Source of the DNA: Dictyophora rubrovolvata
Lineage: Eukaryota; Basidiomycota; Agaricomycetes; Phallales; Phallaceae
Length of the DNA: 64,000 bases
NCBI GenBank assembly: GCA_029959195.1
Contig: CP114119.1
Span: forward strand, 3,062,377 to 3,126,376
Direction of reading: 5' to 3'
A program made the translations under genes and the position numbers. Positions 54,501 to 64,000 of the stretch are shown here, one piece after another. Position 1 is the stretch's first letter; each line of letters begins with the position of its first letter. A model generated the notes under the pieces. The model was not told where the DNA came from. It worked only from the letters and a program-made list of their open reading frames with translations, and made no database searches.

Positions 54501-56855
54501 AAAAGGATACAGAATAAAATAAAAGGCTAAAGCTTTATAATTTAGCTGAAAATCTTTATTCTAATCTTAAGAGGTTCTTGCAATTAACCCTATATTATTC
54601 AACTGAATCACATCAGAGGGAAACCTTTGCTTTTGAGATTTCAGAGCATTGACCATAAAATAAACCTTCTCTTTCAGTATACATTGATGCTTGATTTAAT
54701 CGCCCAGGTACAGCATCCACTTTTATTCCTAAAGAGGGTACTGCATAGTCATGAAGTACATCAGCAGCTGTCACAATTAATCTAATGTGTGTATCTACTG
54801 GAACTATAACTTTATTATCTACGTCTAATAATCTAAATTGTCCTAATTCTAAATCTGATTCTGGTATCATGTAACTATCATATTCTATTGCTTCTCCACT
54901 TTCTGTTACATAATCTGAGTATTCATAAGACCAATACCATTGATGACCTGTTACTTTAATTGTCACAGTAGGTGAAGTCACTTCATCTAACAGATATAAT
55001 AATCTAAAACTTGGAAATGCAATAGCTATAAGGATTAAAGCGGGAGTTATAGTCCATATTAATTCAATCAATGTCATTTTAAGAAAATTTTTAATATTAA
55101 TGGTATCATAAATAATCTTTATATTTAGAATACTAATAATATTTAAATTATACTAGCCTTTAAAAACCATTCTAATAAAGTGTTTGGAATTAAGGCATAT
55201 TTCTTTATACAAAATTGTACTATATATTTTACTTATTCTAATAAAATTATCCTGATAGATAATTTATAATATAGTAATTTCACGTATAGTCGATGAGGAC
55301 ATTTTAAATAATCCTGCTGATAATTATTTTAATGAGCTTGCTTTAACTATTTAAATTAATCTTACATAAGAAGTAATCTTAATTTATTATTAATAAAATT
55401 TATAATTATTATAGAAAAGCTACATTTATAAACTTCCCAGCATATAGTGAAATTTTACATACTCAATTTAAGCTACTACTTTAGCTTAAGGTTTACTTAA
55501 AATAAGAAATGAAATCTACTTTGTTAAAATAAATACCAAGAAAAAATATTAATTAAAGGAAACTTAGTTCAAATGAAAATTATTTAAACTATTTTAGCGG
55601 AATCTTAGTTATTTTATAGATACCTTGGTATAAGTTACCTGATTAAAAATATCTAGATACAGTACTATGACTAATCTTTAAAATTTTTTCCTACTTCTCT
55701 TAAAGAAGGAAATTTATTTATTAAAATAAATTTTGTAAAATCATTTACGTCTTCATTCGTCTTTAAAGTAGTATTAGTTAAATAACTAAGGTCTACTTTA
55801 TCTGTAATATATTTATATAAGTAAGTTTCAGAACCTAAGGCTCTAGAAATTAAAATTTTTGTATCCTCACATAATTTAGTTCCTCTTTTTAATTTACTCA
55901 TTAAGGTTTTAGTTTTATCATTCTGATTTTTACCATATAAAGGATTATTAATCCTTTCTTAGAAAGACTCATTAATTCTTTAGTTTCAGTTGTATGTTTT
56001 CTACCTATTTGTGAACTTTTATGATCAGAATATCTTTTTTCTAAGAGACTTACTTATTAATAATTTAGTTTCTTCAGATAAAACTCTTCCTGCTGAAGAA
56101 CTAGCTATTTTTTCAATATTATAAATAGGATTTAATAGGTCTATATAATATTGCTCTCTATTTAATAAAGTCGATTTAGAATTTTCACAATATTCTAATA
56201 TTTCTAATCTAAAATTATCATAACCGTATTTTATTAATGCTCTAGATATACTTAATTGATTTTTAACTTGATAAATATAAGATAGGTTAAAATATTGTCT
56301 AAATCGATTACTTAAATTTTTAGAACTACCTATATAGAAATTATTATTTATTTTATTATAAAATCTATAAATACCAGATTTTCCTCTATTATCTTCTAAG
56401 ATTCTTTTCTTATAATAATAAGCACTATTATAAACTTTTACAGGTATTATTTTTTCACTATTAAATTCTAAATTTTCAGAACTTGAGAATATTTCACCTG
56501 GAATATAATTTTCATTTGAAATGGAGTATTCTCTGTTCCCTAATGTTAAAGGAAATGATAATTTTTTGATATTTTTATTTATTCTTATTTTAAAGTAATT
56601 AATATGTAGGCACTTTATGGTACCGTGATTTAAATATTTATGAACTATATGTGTGACACTTCCATTATAAAAATAAACTATTGAACCTAATAACCAAAAT
56701 ACAGAAATAGAAATAATCACTAAATAAAAAAATATAGTATTATGTAAATCCACTATTCCTGAAAACCCTGGACTAGCACTATCTTGAAACCCTAATTGCC
56801 AAGGTTCAGCTATATCATTATAAATAATATTAAAAAAAGAATGTAAATTTAACAT
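51559..56855 (-). CDS. cox2: cytochrome c oxidase subunit 2 (mitochondrial), four exons including a 17-nt mini-exon
   Basis: Exons 56855-56619 (79 codons), 55071-54637 (145), 52875-52859 (17 nt) and 51628-51559 (70 nt) give 252 residues, a normal length. Exon 1: [20 protein letters not shown] and two membrane helices up to HKYLNHGT. Exon 2: [34 protein letters not shown] (aromatic electron-entry region), [15 protein letters not shown] and YGQCSEI. The mini-exon codes CGVYHG, and exon 4 codes [20 protein letters not shown]. The Cu-A ligands are all present only after joining the mini-exon: H in LHDYAVP, C-SEI-C across the exon 2/mini-exon border, H in YHG and M in VMP. Cox2 takes electrons from cytochrome c in the intermembrane space. 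All three introns carry GIY-YIG ORFs. Confidence 0.9.
51609..52500 (-). CDS. GIY-YIG homing endonuclease, cox2 intron 3, overlapping exon 4
   Basis: The frame is open from about 52500 down to TAG at 51609-51611. The catalytic core reads [20 protein letters not shown] with GIY and YIG both present, [19 protein letters not shown], then [14 protein letters not shown], and the Glu region [19 protein letters not shown]. Modular DNA-binding repeats follow ([38 protein letters not shown]). No ATG, TTG or CTG codon occurs in frame between 52073 and the catalytic motifs, so the start is unclear; it may begin far upstream or use ATA. The last residues (MSCLLV) overlap cox2 exon 4 in a different frame, so translation requires the unspliced RNA. 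Confidence 0.7.
51629..52858 (-). other. cox2 intron 3, group I with GIY-YIG ORF
   Basis: Lies between the mini-exon and exon 4. A CATATAGTCTCTAAGG block near 52700 is the complement of a conserved group I core segment close to the intron's 5' side. It hosts a GIY-YIG frame that runs into exon 4. Confidence 0.7.
52876..54636 (-). other. cox2 intron 2, group I with split GIY-YIG ORF
   Basis: Between SEI of exon 2 and the CGVYHG mini-exon. Its 5' part (54360-54600) contains group I core elements, in complement CTGTTAGTCGTTGAACGTTC, GGCTTCGCTGCAAGTATTC and GGTTCTTGCAATTAACCC. Very similar blocks occur in the omega intron of rnl (60190-60375). Confidence 0.75.
52903..54196 (-). pseudogene. GIY-YIG endonuclease of cox2 intron 2, frameshifted at a homopolymer
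   Basis: The upstream frame (54196-53138) carries the catalytic domain [20 protein letters not shown] (GVY and YIG) and [12 protein letters not shown], then [16 protein letters not shown] with the metal-binding Glu, and DNA-binding repeats ([40 protein letters not shown]). At a 13-bp run of A (minus strand, about 53171-53183) the frame shifts, and a second ORF (53190-52903) continues with [19 protein letters not shown] and [18 protein letters not shown] one-base change in the homopolymer would make one protein of about 440 residues. This may be a genuine frameshift or a read error in the run; the rest looks intact. Confidence 0.75.
55072..56618 (-). other. cox2 intron 1, group I with GIY-YIG relic
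   Basis: Between NHGT of exon 1 and LIELIW of exon 2. The complement of a group I core block, CACGTATAGTCGATGAG, lies near 55280, and CCAGCATATAGTGAAAT near 55438. Confidence 0.7.
55671..56618 (-). pseudogene. GIY-YIG endonuclease of cox2 intron 1, fused in frame to exon 1, broken 3'
   Basis: The reading frame of cox2 exon 1 continues without a stop into the intron to 56025, a common layout in which a Cox2-endonuclease fusion is translated from unspliced RNA. The catalytic part reads [20 protein letters not shown] (GIY and YIG) with [14 protein letters not shown] and [19 protein letters not shown], then the NUMOD3-type repeat [20 protein letters not shown]. After LRKKIF a stop occurs, and further NUMOD3-like repeats appear in other frames ([15 protein letters not shown] near 55960; [20 protein letters not shown] at 55901-55671). 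So the DNA-binding tail is frameshifted and the gene is probably decaying, although the nuclease domain itself is open. Confidence 0.7.
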
Positions 56856-57485
56856 TAATTAAAAAAACAGATCTCGCTTAAGATTTTAATCCTTTTTAAA
56901 ATAATTAACATAATTAAACTATAAATTTTTTCTTTAAATTATTATTTTAATACTTATATAATATGTATATTTGTTATTGATACTTTCTTATAATCCCCTG
57001 ATCTAATCTAATTTGCTTAATTTAAAATTTGAACAAAAAAAATTTTTATATATATTATGATGTTCGTCTAATTCTTCCTATTGTGAAAAAAATAAAAATT
57101 TTTAAGGTTATTTTATCTTTACAAATAAAAAATTATATTAGAACTTAACCACTTAACATATATCATTTTTAGATTAAGTCACTCTATATCTTAATAATAT
57201 TTTAGGTAGTTAATTAATTTTCTTTGTTTAAGATCGAATTTATACCTTAAAATTTAGAAGGGGATATTTTTTTAAATTGAACAGATATAAATTAATAAAA
57301 TATAAGTAAATAAAATTCTATCTTTTTAACTTAACGTTGTAAAAAATGTTAAGGTTAATAATATAACTTTTAATTAGGAGTGATTGATAAAGTGTTTATT
57401 ATTACTTTTTCAAGTTTTCCCTAAGCACAGCTTGAGTCGGGTTTTATTTTTCTTCTTTATTTCAATTCTATAGATTTAAATAAAT
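56856..57485. other. AT-rich mitochondrial spacer upstream of cox2
   Basis: No coding frame or clear tRNA. It must contain the cox2 5' leader and perhaps the 3' processing site of rnl. Confidence 0.45.
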
Positions 57486-57561
57486 CAAAGAAGTTGAGGA
57501 GTTGAACCTCAATAATAGTTTTATTACTAAGAATACAAAAATTCCAAACCTTTTCTTCTTT
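57486..57561 (-). tRNA. possible tRNA-Leu (TAG), atypical
   Basis: Acceptor AAAGAAG / CTTCTTT and a perfect T arm (TTGAGG TTCAACT CCTCAA) mark a tRNA-like gene just downstream of rnl. The anticodon region TATT-CTTAGT-AATA has a loop of only six bases, from which TAG (Leu) is the best reading. The anticodon identity is weak. Confidence 0.45.
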
Positions 57562-58030
57562 TTAATATTCTTAAAGATTATTAAATTTTTTTTGTTTACG
57601 ATATGATAACATCTAGTCTTTTGATAAATTAGTTAATGCTAAGCTTTATTGTCTCAAGACAAATACACTTGCATCCTATTAAGAAATCTTCTATTTCTTA
57701 TCTTATTAAATAATTAAATATTAATTACTTAAGTGATAGTATCTAGAGGGTGGTTTCCTGCTTTATATACATTCAGCTCTTAACCATCATGTTTGTGGCT
57801 ACCCAACTATGCCAGATATTAATTTTCCAACAATTGGTGCACGATTGAAACACAGCCTATTGGTCCTTTCGTACTGGAAGGTCTACCCCTTTTTACTATT
57901 TGTTCCTCCGGAAGATAGGGACCATACTGACTCACGTCGTATTAAACCCCAACTCACGTAACCTTTTAATGGGCGAACAGCCCAACCCTTCCGAGCTTGT
58001 ACTCCCGGAGGATAGGTTGAGTCGACATCG

Positions 58031-59180
58031 CTATTATTTAATTAAAAGGAAAAAATTTGGTTAAATTATTAATTAAAATCTTACTTTATATTAACATATA
58101 GATTATATCTTAATCCAGCATAAAGAATACAATTTATTAATTTCTGGATTTTGGCGTGTAATCGTTGAGGAATTAAATTTATAAAAATAAATTATAAACC
58201 CTGCTGATTTACCTATTTTAAATCTTTTATTATTTTTTTTTTTTGTTATAAAATTTAAAATATAAGGCTTTTTCAGCATATAGCCAATTTCTAATTAAAT
58301 ATTACTATTAAATCTCCCCGATATCTTTTTATATTTATTTTATTAATTTTAAATGTCTAATATGGTCTATTTCCATTTCAGATTCTTGTTCACTTATAAA
58401 GCCTTCAGTATTTTGTTTTAAAGAAATTTCTGAATTAACTTTATACAGCATTGATTCATGAATATGTGGTATGAGGTTAGGTTTTATCTCTTCTAAATCT
58501 GCTTTTGGGATATAAATTCTGTTATAAATAGAAACCAGTCTTACTTTTTTTTATTGTGAATACTAGTTTCCAAGTTAAATTTTTCTTTAAGTACCTCTTT
58601 AAGAATATTAACTTCATCTTCATCATAACTATCTGTACATAAAGTGACACCACCTCTTTTTTACTTGTTGACCATCATCCATTATCCACACTGCTAAGCT
58701 TCTATGAGTTAATTCATCTCCAATATTTTGAGGTATACATTTTTTACCCGTCTCGTCTAAAAAATATATCAGCTAATGGTTTTTAATTCTTCAAGGGATT
58801 GACTTCTAAAATATAAAGAATTATTTTTAATATTATATCTTGAATCGGTTCTGGTATAAGTTTTAACAGTATCACTCAATAAAGGTAGACCTTCTTTTTT
58901 AACTAAGTCATGTAGATAATTTAAATATTCAATTTTTTTACTTGATTGTTCAAAAGAAATAAAAGCTTTATTTAAACCTGTGTTACCAATATGAGCATAT
59001 CCCTAGATTGCTCCTATTAAAGTTTATCTAAGTATTTTACTCATTTTTATATACATTTTTTTTTATTTATTAAATCGCCGCCTTACTTATTTGAATTTTT
59101 TATTAAAATTCTCTTAAATTTAGTGATTTAAAACTCTGAAAATAGAGTTATATAGATTATTATTAATTAAATTAAGATCA
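58031..59180 (-). other. rnl intron at about L2500, group I with dead LAGLIDADG ORF
   Basis: 1150 nt between CACCT and CGATGTCG of the LSU rRNA, a known intron site in fungi. A CAGCATATAGCC block near 58275 is the complement of a group I core element. Confidence 0.8.
58330..59047 (-). pseudogene. heavily decayed LAGLIDADG endonuclease, L2500 intron
   Basis: Family sequence is recognisable but scattered over frames with many stops: ISFEQSSKKIEYLNYLHDLV, KKEGLPLLSDTVKTYTRT, then a WMMDDG-like motif region, RGGVTLCTDSYDEDEVNIL and KEVLKEKFNLETSIHNKK. Several indels are needed to connect them. It is the most degenerate of the intron ORFs here. Confidence 0.7.
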
Positions 59181-59230
59181 AGGTGCCCAAACAGTCCGGA
59201 CAATGTGTACTCTCGCGAACTATCAGCCTG

Positions 59231-60399
59231 TTCAAAATTTGTTAGGCGTAACTTTTTAATTATTACTTCTTACTTTCTCAAGTAAGTTCAGACTATATCT
59301 TCGTCTTTAATGTTATAATTTTTATTTATTAAACTATTATTCATTTTCATCATTAGTATTATCTAAAATTGGTAATTTGTATCTCATTTCATTTATTAAA
59401 TAAGGTTCAATTAATTTATAAAAGATTTTTATAACTTTCATGTTTTATAATTATTATGCTTTTTCCTTTATTTAAACGTACTTCACATTTTTAAATTAAA
59501 TTTATTAATTAGTTGTTCAGACATTAATTTTACTTCCAAATCCGTTAAACTATGAGTATTTAAAACAATACTATTATTTTTAGAATTTTTATTATAATCC
59601 AATTTACCACCATCATCCATGAACCAGTATGCCAGTCCTAGTCCGGTTAAATAATCTGGGATTAAATTTTTATTTATAACTTTTTTTGTTTTATTTAAAA
59701 ATAAGTAAGCTAAATAATTAAATGCCTTATGGCTAATCGTTTGAAAACCTCACTTTATTACTAGATTACCTTTAGGACTAATCCGAGATTTTTTATGTAG
59801 TGGAGATAAAATTCATTCATCAAAAATTTTACAAACGTGCATGGGATAGGCTTTATTTTGATCTCCCCATTCAAATTTAATTCTATAACTGTTACCTTTA
59901 TTTTGAGATTGTAGACTAGCGTCTCCAAGAAGTAATCCTATAACAGCTTCTTTTTGATCTTTATTTAAATCTATTAAGTTATTTTTATATTCTTTCACTT
60001 TGGTACTATTAGGACCTAATCCTATTATATCTTTTTTTAAAATTGTATTATTCATGTATATAATTTTAATGTTTTTTTATAATTATGTTAACAGCAGACT
60101 TATAAAAGAGAAAGTTTAATATGTTCATTATTTAATACAAAATGTTTAAATTATCTAATTAGTTAAAATAAATTATGTTATAGTTTTTTATTAAAGGACG
60201 CCGGGCACTCGTGGGAAAGGTTATTGTTTAGACTACTCACTTTCTAGTCGTTTGAACGTTCTTACTTCAAATTAGTATTAATTATGTAGAAATAAGCTTC
60301 GCTGCAAATTGTCTTAAAATCCATCAGTCTTAATTTAAGATCATCTTTGCAATTAACCCGGTAATTTTATTATAACTTACGTTAGAATGGAACAACAAT
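59231..60399 (-). other. omega intron of rnl (site L2449), group I
   Basis: 1169 nt inserted exactly between GGGATAA and CAGGCTGATAG, the classical omega site. Core elements near the 5' side (60190-60375) include, in complement, CTTTCTAGTCGTTTGAACGT, AAGCTTCGCTGCAAATTG and CTTTGCAATTAACCCGG. The endonuclease frame starts after this core, as in other omega introns. Confidence 0.88.
59350..60055 (-). CDS. omega-type LAGLIDADG endonuclease (I-SceI relative)
   Basis: Using TGA as Trp, the frame reads from MNNTILKKDIIGLGPNSTKV through LLLGDASLQSQNKGNSYRI (first motif), KFEWGDQNKAYPMHVCKIFD, then a TGA Trp codon at 59813-59815, PKGNLVIKWGFQTISHKAF, and the second motif LGLAYWFMDDGGKLDYNKNS, then IVLNTHSLTDLEVKLMS and CEVRLNKGKSIIIIKHE, INEMRYKLPI. 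This matches the I-SceI family encoded by omega introns, which cuts intronless rnl alleles to drive homing. The C-terminal region near 59440-59500 may contain a small frame change that I could not settle. Both catalytic Asp residues are visible. Confidence 0.75.
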
Positions 60400-61054
60400 T
60401 TATCCCTAGCGTAACTTTTATCTATTGATCCCCGTCTATTCCATATTATAGCGAGGGGTCCACTATGCCCTACTTACGTATCTGTGCGACTTATGGGGTC
60501 TTTCAGTTAGGCATGCTTTCCGCCATTCTGCTCTTTCCACTGCCTATTCACTGGCAGATTGATTCCCATTCAATTTCTAGCTCTACCTTACTATGTATTT
60601 TTAATAAAATTAAAAACATATACAAAATAAATTGATTAAATTTTAAAGTTCAGCTAAATTAAGAAAAGTGTTACTAATTTAATTTATACTTTAATTTTAA
60701 ACGAAAATTCTATTAAATTTTCGGGGTGTAAAATTAAAAATTTTTAATATATTCGGATGTACTTTGCTACTCTATTAAAGACGACCGCCCCAGTCAAACT
60801 GTCAATTAGTCAATTATCTCCTTACTGTTAGGTAAAGGTTAACATTAACCCAGTTCTGATTAGAAGGTATTCCATCTTTTGTCTATCGACATCCCTAATT
60901 ACTATTAATCAGCCCTGTTGTAGATTAATGTGATAAACTAAATACAGTAAAGCTGCATAGGGGTCTTCCCGTCCCCCCGGAGGTAGTGAGCATCTGCACT
61001 CACAATTCAATTTCACTGAGCGACTTGTAGAGACAGTGGGACCATCGTTACCAC

Positions 61055-62670
61055 TAAAAAGAGATTATTCAATATTCATATCTATTATTTAAGTTCAATT
61101 ATTTAAATATTAATCTCATTTTATTTGGGACTATTTCTTACTTAAATTATTAAGCTTATCCGTATAGTCTCTAATCAATTATTATTATTAAAAAATTTTC
61201 TATCTTTTTATTTAAAGTAGAGAGTAAGAGTAGAAAAAAAAGGGGGGGGGTGTTATTAAAAATAATTTTAGACAGATTCTAGGTTGTTTTATTATCTTTT
61301 ACCTTTAGTCTCATTTTTTAGTACTTTCTAAATTTTGGTAATGAATAGCCATTAAAACTTTATTATTTAAACAAATATCTAAAGCCTTCTTAAAAAGTAA
61401 AAAAGAATATTTTTTTAATAGTTTGTAATTCATTATTTTCAAAAAAAGGGATAATTTTTACTTTGTAATTCTTTTCTATTATTAACTGTAAATACGCCAC
61501 CTCCTTTACTATCCATATGCACATTCCCGCATTCAAAAAATTTAGTTAATTTATTTAAGAATGTTATTTCTGAATTCTCTTGAACTATAGAAAATCTAAA
61601 TATTACTTCTTTTTTATTATAATTATTATCAGACTCAAGTGTTCCGATATTAGAGGAAGTTTTATCTTTACGCGGTATATATAGTAAAATTAAAAATTAC
61701 CCTCAGCATCAGTTATACCTCTTACCCATTCATGGTTTAGTGACTTGAAGGTTTCAGGTAAACTTCTTTTGCTATCTAGATTTAATTTACTAGATAATTT
61801 AGATGCTATAACTTCTAATTCTCTTTGTCCTAATAGATTAGTATGTTTCTGATCTTCAACTATTTTACAAGCTTCTAAAAATAAATTTAGATCATTATTT
61901 CGTTTTTTCAAGACCATTGATTGATTACGTAAAATAGGATAAAGTTTATTAAATAAATCTTTTTGTGTAGATATTCTCAGTCTATACGTCCAATTACTTT
62001 CTTCTCTTACCTTTCTACCTATTTCTACTTTTCCAGCATCTAAATAAATAGAGATAGCTTTCAATAAAATCCTTATCGATAGCATGCTGATGTATTTCAA
62101 ATATTAATATTACCTGTTTACCAGTTTTATGTCGAGGATTAGACTTTAATTGAATAGTGACTGATCCATCTCCCTCAAAAAACCCTAAAATATATTCTAA
62201 TGATAAGTTATAAATCTTATCGTTTATAATAATTTCTTTATTTTCCATTGTCTAGTTTTCTAAATATTCTTAATAATAAGATAAAATATTGCTCTCAATT
62301 TTAATAAAAACTAAGTCTTATTAAAACCAAAATGAAAAGAGCTGTCTCCACCTTAATTTGTTATATTATTAACTTTAAGTCAATTATAGTAAATATAAGG
62401 TTCATTGATAAAATAAGTATATGCTATATATTATCTTTTTTAATGAGACATTTTTAGAAAAATTTTTAATAATTAATTTATTTGCTGTTGGTCTACTTCT
62501 AAAATATTCACAAGTATTAAAACAAATGAAATGCTAATACACCTTGAATGGTAGTGAAGATTTTAAAATAAAATTTATTACTTTTATTAAAAGTATTTTA
62601 TTTGTTTAAGTATTCCCAAACAAATAGGATAATTTTACAATAACATAACGATTAAGTTTTTAAGTTTATT
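61055..62670 (-). other. rnl intron near L1950, with broken LAGLIDADG ORF
   Basis: About 1.6 kb between the exon ending around GTGGTCTGGTAT and the exon starting GGTAACGATGG, corresponding to about E. coli 1950. Borders are good to a few bases only. It contains a G homopolymer (GGGGGGGG near 61246) and the endonuclease relic. Confidence 0.7.
61450..62248 (-). pseudogene. LAGLIDADG endonuclease in the L1950 intron, frameshift plus nonsense codon
   Basis: The first motif is LEYILGFFEGDGSVTIQLKS from 62248. Near 62040 the frame shifts around a TATTTATATTTATTTAGATG repeat, and the other frame continues YLDAGKVEIGRKVREESNWT, LFNKLYPILRNQSMVLKK and the second motif WVRGITDAEGNF. A TAA at 61690-61692 follows where relatives have a Ser-type residue, and the same frame then goes on with FYYIPRKDKTSSNIGTLES and FFECGNVHMDSKGGGVFTV. 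So there is at least one frameshift and one nonsense mutation. Confidence 0.72.
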
Positions 62671-63638
62671 ATTGATACCAGACCACATTTAATGGCCAAC
62701 TGATTTTGCTACCTTTGGATCCTCATAGTTAAGACCGCTATTAACCAGATGTTCGATTAGTAACTTTCATTCCCTCTCTTATATTAATGGCATTGGGCAA
62801 ATTTCAGAACCTATACTATGACATTAATCATTGCAGATTCTTATGTTTTTAGTAAACAGTCGGGGCCCCCGATTTTGTGTCACCACTGAAGATATTAACT
62901 TATAGCTAAGTTAAGTCAAAGTGGTCCTTCTTTTTCGGCCTAACTTATGAAGGGTTCTTGCCGAGTTCCTTAACAAGTCTTCGCTCAACGCCTTAGTATT
63001 CTCAACTAGCGCACTAGTGTTAGTTTTGGTACGGTAGATTAATTATTATTTTCTTGGTTCAATTTAATTTAATATTTTTAATATTATTTTAAATTTTTTT
63101 ATGAACTTTCTATTTAATACTCATCAGATAAAACATTGGTTTTTTCTCCTTAGAGGCCGCATTATTATATCAGTAGTTCAACATATCTGAAAAAAACCTT
63201 ACGCATTCGGCGAGAAGTTTTTAAACTTCTTTTTTCGTTACTCATGTCAGCATTCTCTCTTCAGTTACATCTAAACAATGAAAACACTGTTTCTCTTTTG
63301 TTCTGAATGTTCTACTACCTAACCTTATTATAAAAAGTAAAATAAATTTATTATATTTTATAATAAAGTAGCATGATATCGGTTGATTACTTAGACCCGT
63401 TAAATTTTAGGTGCTACAATCTTGCCTCTCAATTATATTTTAATAATATTTTAGGTTTGGGCTGATGCGTTGTTACTATACGTTCATTAAAAGTAGCGAC
63501 TACCCTTTACTACTTTTTCAATGAATAATTTATAAATTTAAAATACTACAAGGCCCTGTTTTCTATTATTCCTGCTGTGTCTATATTAAGTCTTTTTTAA
63601 GGAAGAAAAGAAAAGGGGGTTACTTAATATAAAAATTA

Positions 63639-64000
63639 TTAAAATACCGCAAATATAATATATATATCTTCTTTCTTTTTGTTAGTCGTTAAATTTTCCA
63701 AGTTTTGTTCTTTAGTTAGATTACGATGTTTTCCTTCTTTATTCATATTATAAGCTAATTCTACTATTTTTATTTTACTTTCTAAACTTAGAGGTTGTTC
63801 ATCTTTTAATAATAAAGTAACTGTTCTAAATTTATCATAGTGTTGAGATCGTTCAGAGAATAAAGGATTTTTATCAATAAATGGTATTAGTGTGTCAGTT
63901 TTTTGATTTAAACCAGTAACTGAATATACTAATTCATCTTTAGTACCTTTACGAATAGAACCTCTGTTATTTAAACGGTTTTTAATTTGTTCTAGTAATA
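63639..64000 (-). CDS. LAGLIDADG endonuclease C-terminal part in a 5' rnl intron, cut by window edge
   Basis: A frame open to the window edge reads KNRLNNRGSIRKGTKDELVY, SVTGLNQKTDTLIPFIDKN, YDKFRTVTLLLKDEQPLS and KIKIVELAYNMNKEGKHRNL, ending in TAA at 63639-63641. This is the C-terminal half of a single-chain LAGLIDADG protein (the stretch after the second motif). It lies in an intron that follows the rnl exon ending near 63595; no start codon is in the window. Confidence 0.7.
   Translation of the reverse strand, partial: LLEQIKNRLNNRGSIRKGTKDELVYSVTGLNQKTDTLIPFIDKNPLFSERSQHYDKFRTVTLLLKDEQPLSLESKIKIVELAYNMNKEGKHRNLTKEQNLENLTTNKKKEDIYIIFAVF

Larger units (their letters stand above)
57730..63595 (-). 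rRNA. rnl: large-subunit rRNA (mitochondrial), 5' part beyond the window, at least four introns
   Basis: Exons read right to left. About 63595-62672 contains domain II-IV landmarks such as TGCTGACATGAGTAACG and ATGAGGATCCAAAGGTAGCA. About 61052-60400 contains GTCTCTACAAGTCGCTCAGTG, GACGGGAAGACCCC-type sequence and CTAGGGATAA. 59230-59181 is a 50-nt exon, CAGGCTGATAG...TTTGGGCACCT. 58030 to about 57730 contains CGATGTCGACTCAACC, the peptidyl-transferase ring and the sarcin-ricin loop (AGTACGAAAGGACC). These landmarks fix introns at GGGATAA/CAGGC (E. coli 2449, the omega site) and CACCT/CGATG (about 2500). The 3' end is approximate. The gene forms the catalytic core of the mitoribosome. Confidence 0.92.

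Noticed and set aside
38426-64000. Nuclear insertion of mitochondrial DNA (NUMT)
   Set aside because: The exons of nad1, nad2, nad3 and cox2 and the tRNAs are intact over 25 kb with code 4 usage; a NUMT would be decayed, and the join is an N gap.

Overview
The window is a scaffold made of two unrelated pieces joined through a run of exactly 100 Ns (38326-38425). The left piece (1-38325) is nuclear DNA of a fungus, most likely a basidiomycete of the Agaricomycetes type: genes carry many 46-85 nt GT-AG introns, and there are small single-dsRBM proteins, decayed copies of a fungal kinase-like family and a TKL kinase with a C1 domain. It ends in a telomere of about 34 TTTAGGG units running outward. 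The right piece (38426-64000) is mitochondrial DNA: very AT-rich, TGA read as Trp, group I introns with LAGLIDADG and GIY-YIG ORFs, tRNAs, and every gene on the minus strand.

Nuclear layout. 1-933: 3' part of a Ser-rich protein (minus). 2.0-4.3 kb and 11.5-12.3 kb: decayed kinase-like copies, the second split by a 5'-truncated LINE fragment with a 13-bp target duplication. 6.9-8.2 kb: casein kinase I. 12.8-16.9 kb: a divergent pair, Sad1/USP39-like splicing factor (minus) and COP9 signalosome subunit 2 (plus), 145 bp apart. 20.3-23.2 kb: an SF1 RNA/DNA helicase, followed by two small dsRBM genes on the opposite strand (23.3-23.7 and 25.6-25.9 kb). 29.8-30.7 kb: an R3HCC1-like protein. 31.2-33.1 kb: a LISK-like kinase with a C1 domain. 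34.2-35.3 kb: epsilon-COP. From about 35.4 kb the DNA becomes AT-rich and holds a dead Tc1 element and a BAH/PHD-like gene that runs straight into the telomere. I resolved exon structures by requiring GT-AG borders, continuous frame and family similarity; the seven complete models each sum to a whole number of codons.

Mitochondrial layout, in transcription order from right to left: rnl (5' part beyond the window, four introns seen), a possible tRNA-Leu, cox2 (four exons, one of only 17 nt), a cluster of eleven tRNAs (Ala, Phe, Tyr, Met, Leu, Gly, Met, Glu, Thr, Ile, Lys), nad2 (three exons), nad3, tRNA-Ser, tRNA-Gln and tRNA-His, a 2-kb AT-rich spacer with one poor tRNA, and nad1 (three exons, cut by the N gap). 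Most intron endonuclease ORFs are decaying (isolated nonsense codons or frameshifts) while the host genes are intact.

No wholly new system can be proved from sequence alone. The most interesting items are the helicase plus twin mini-dsRBM locus, the 7-nt telomere unit in a fungal context with coding sequence running directly into it, the nuclear-mitochondrial join, and the cox2 mini-exon.
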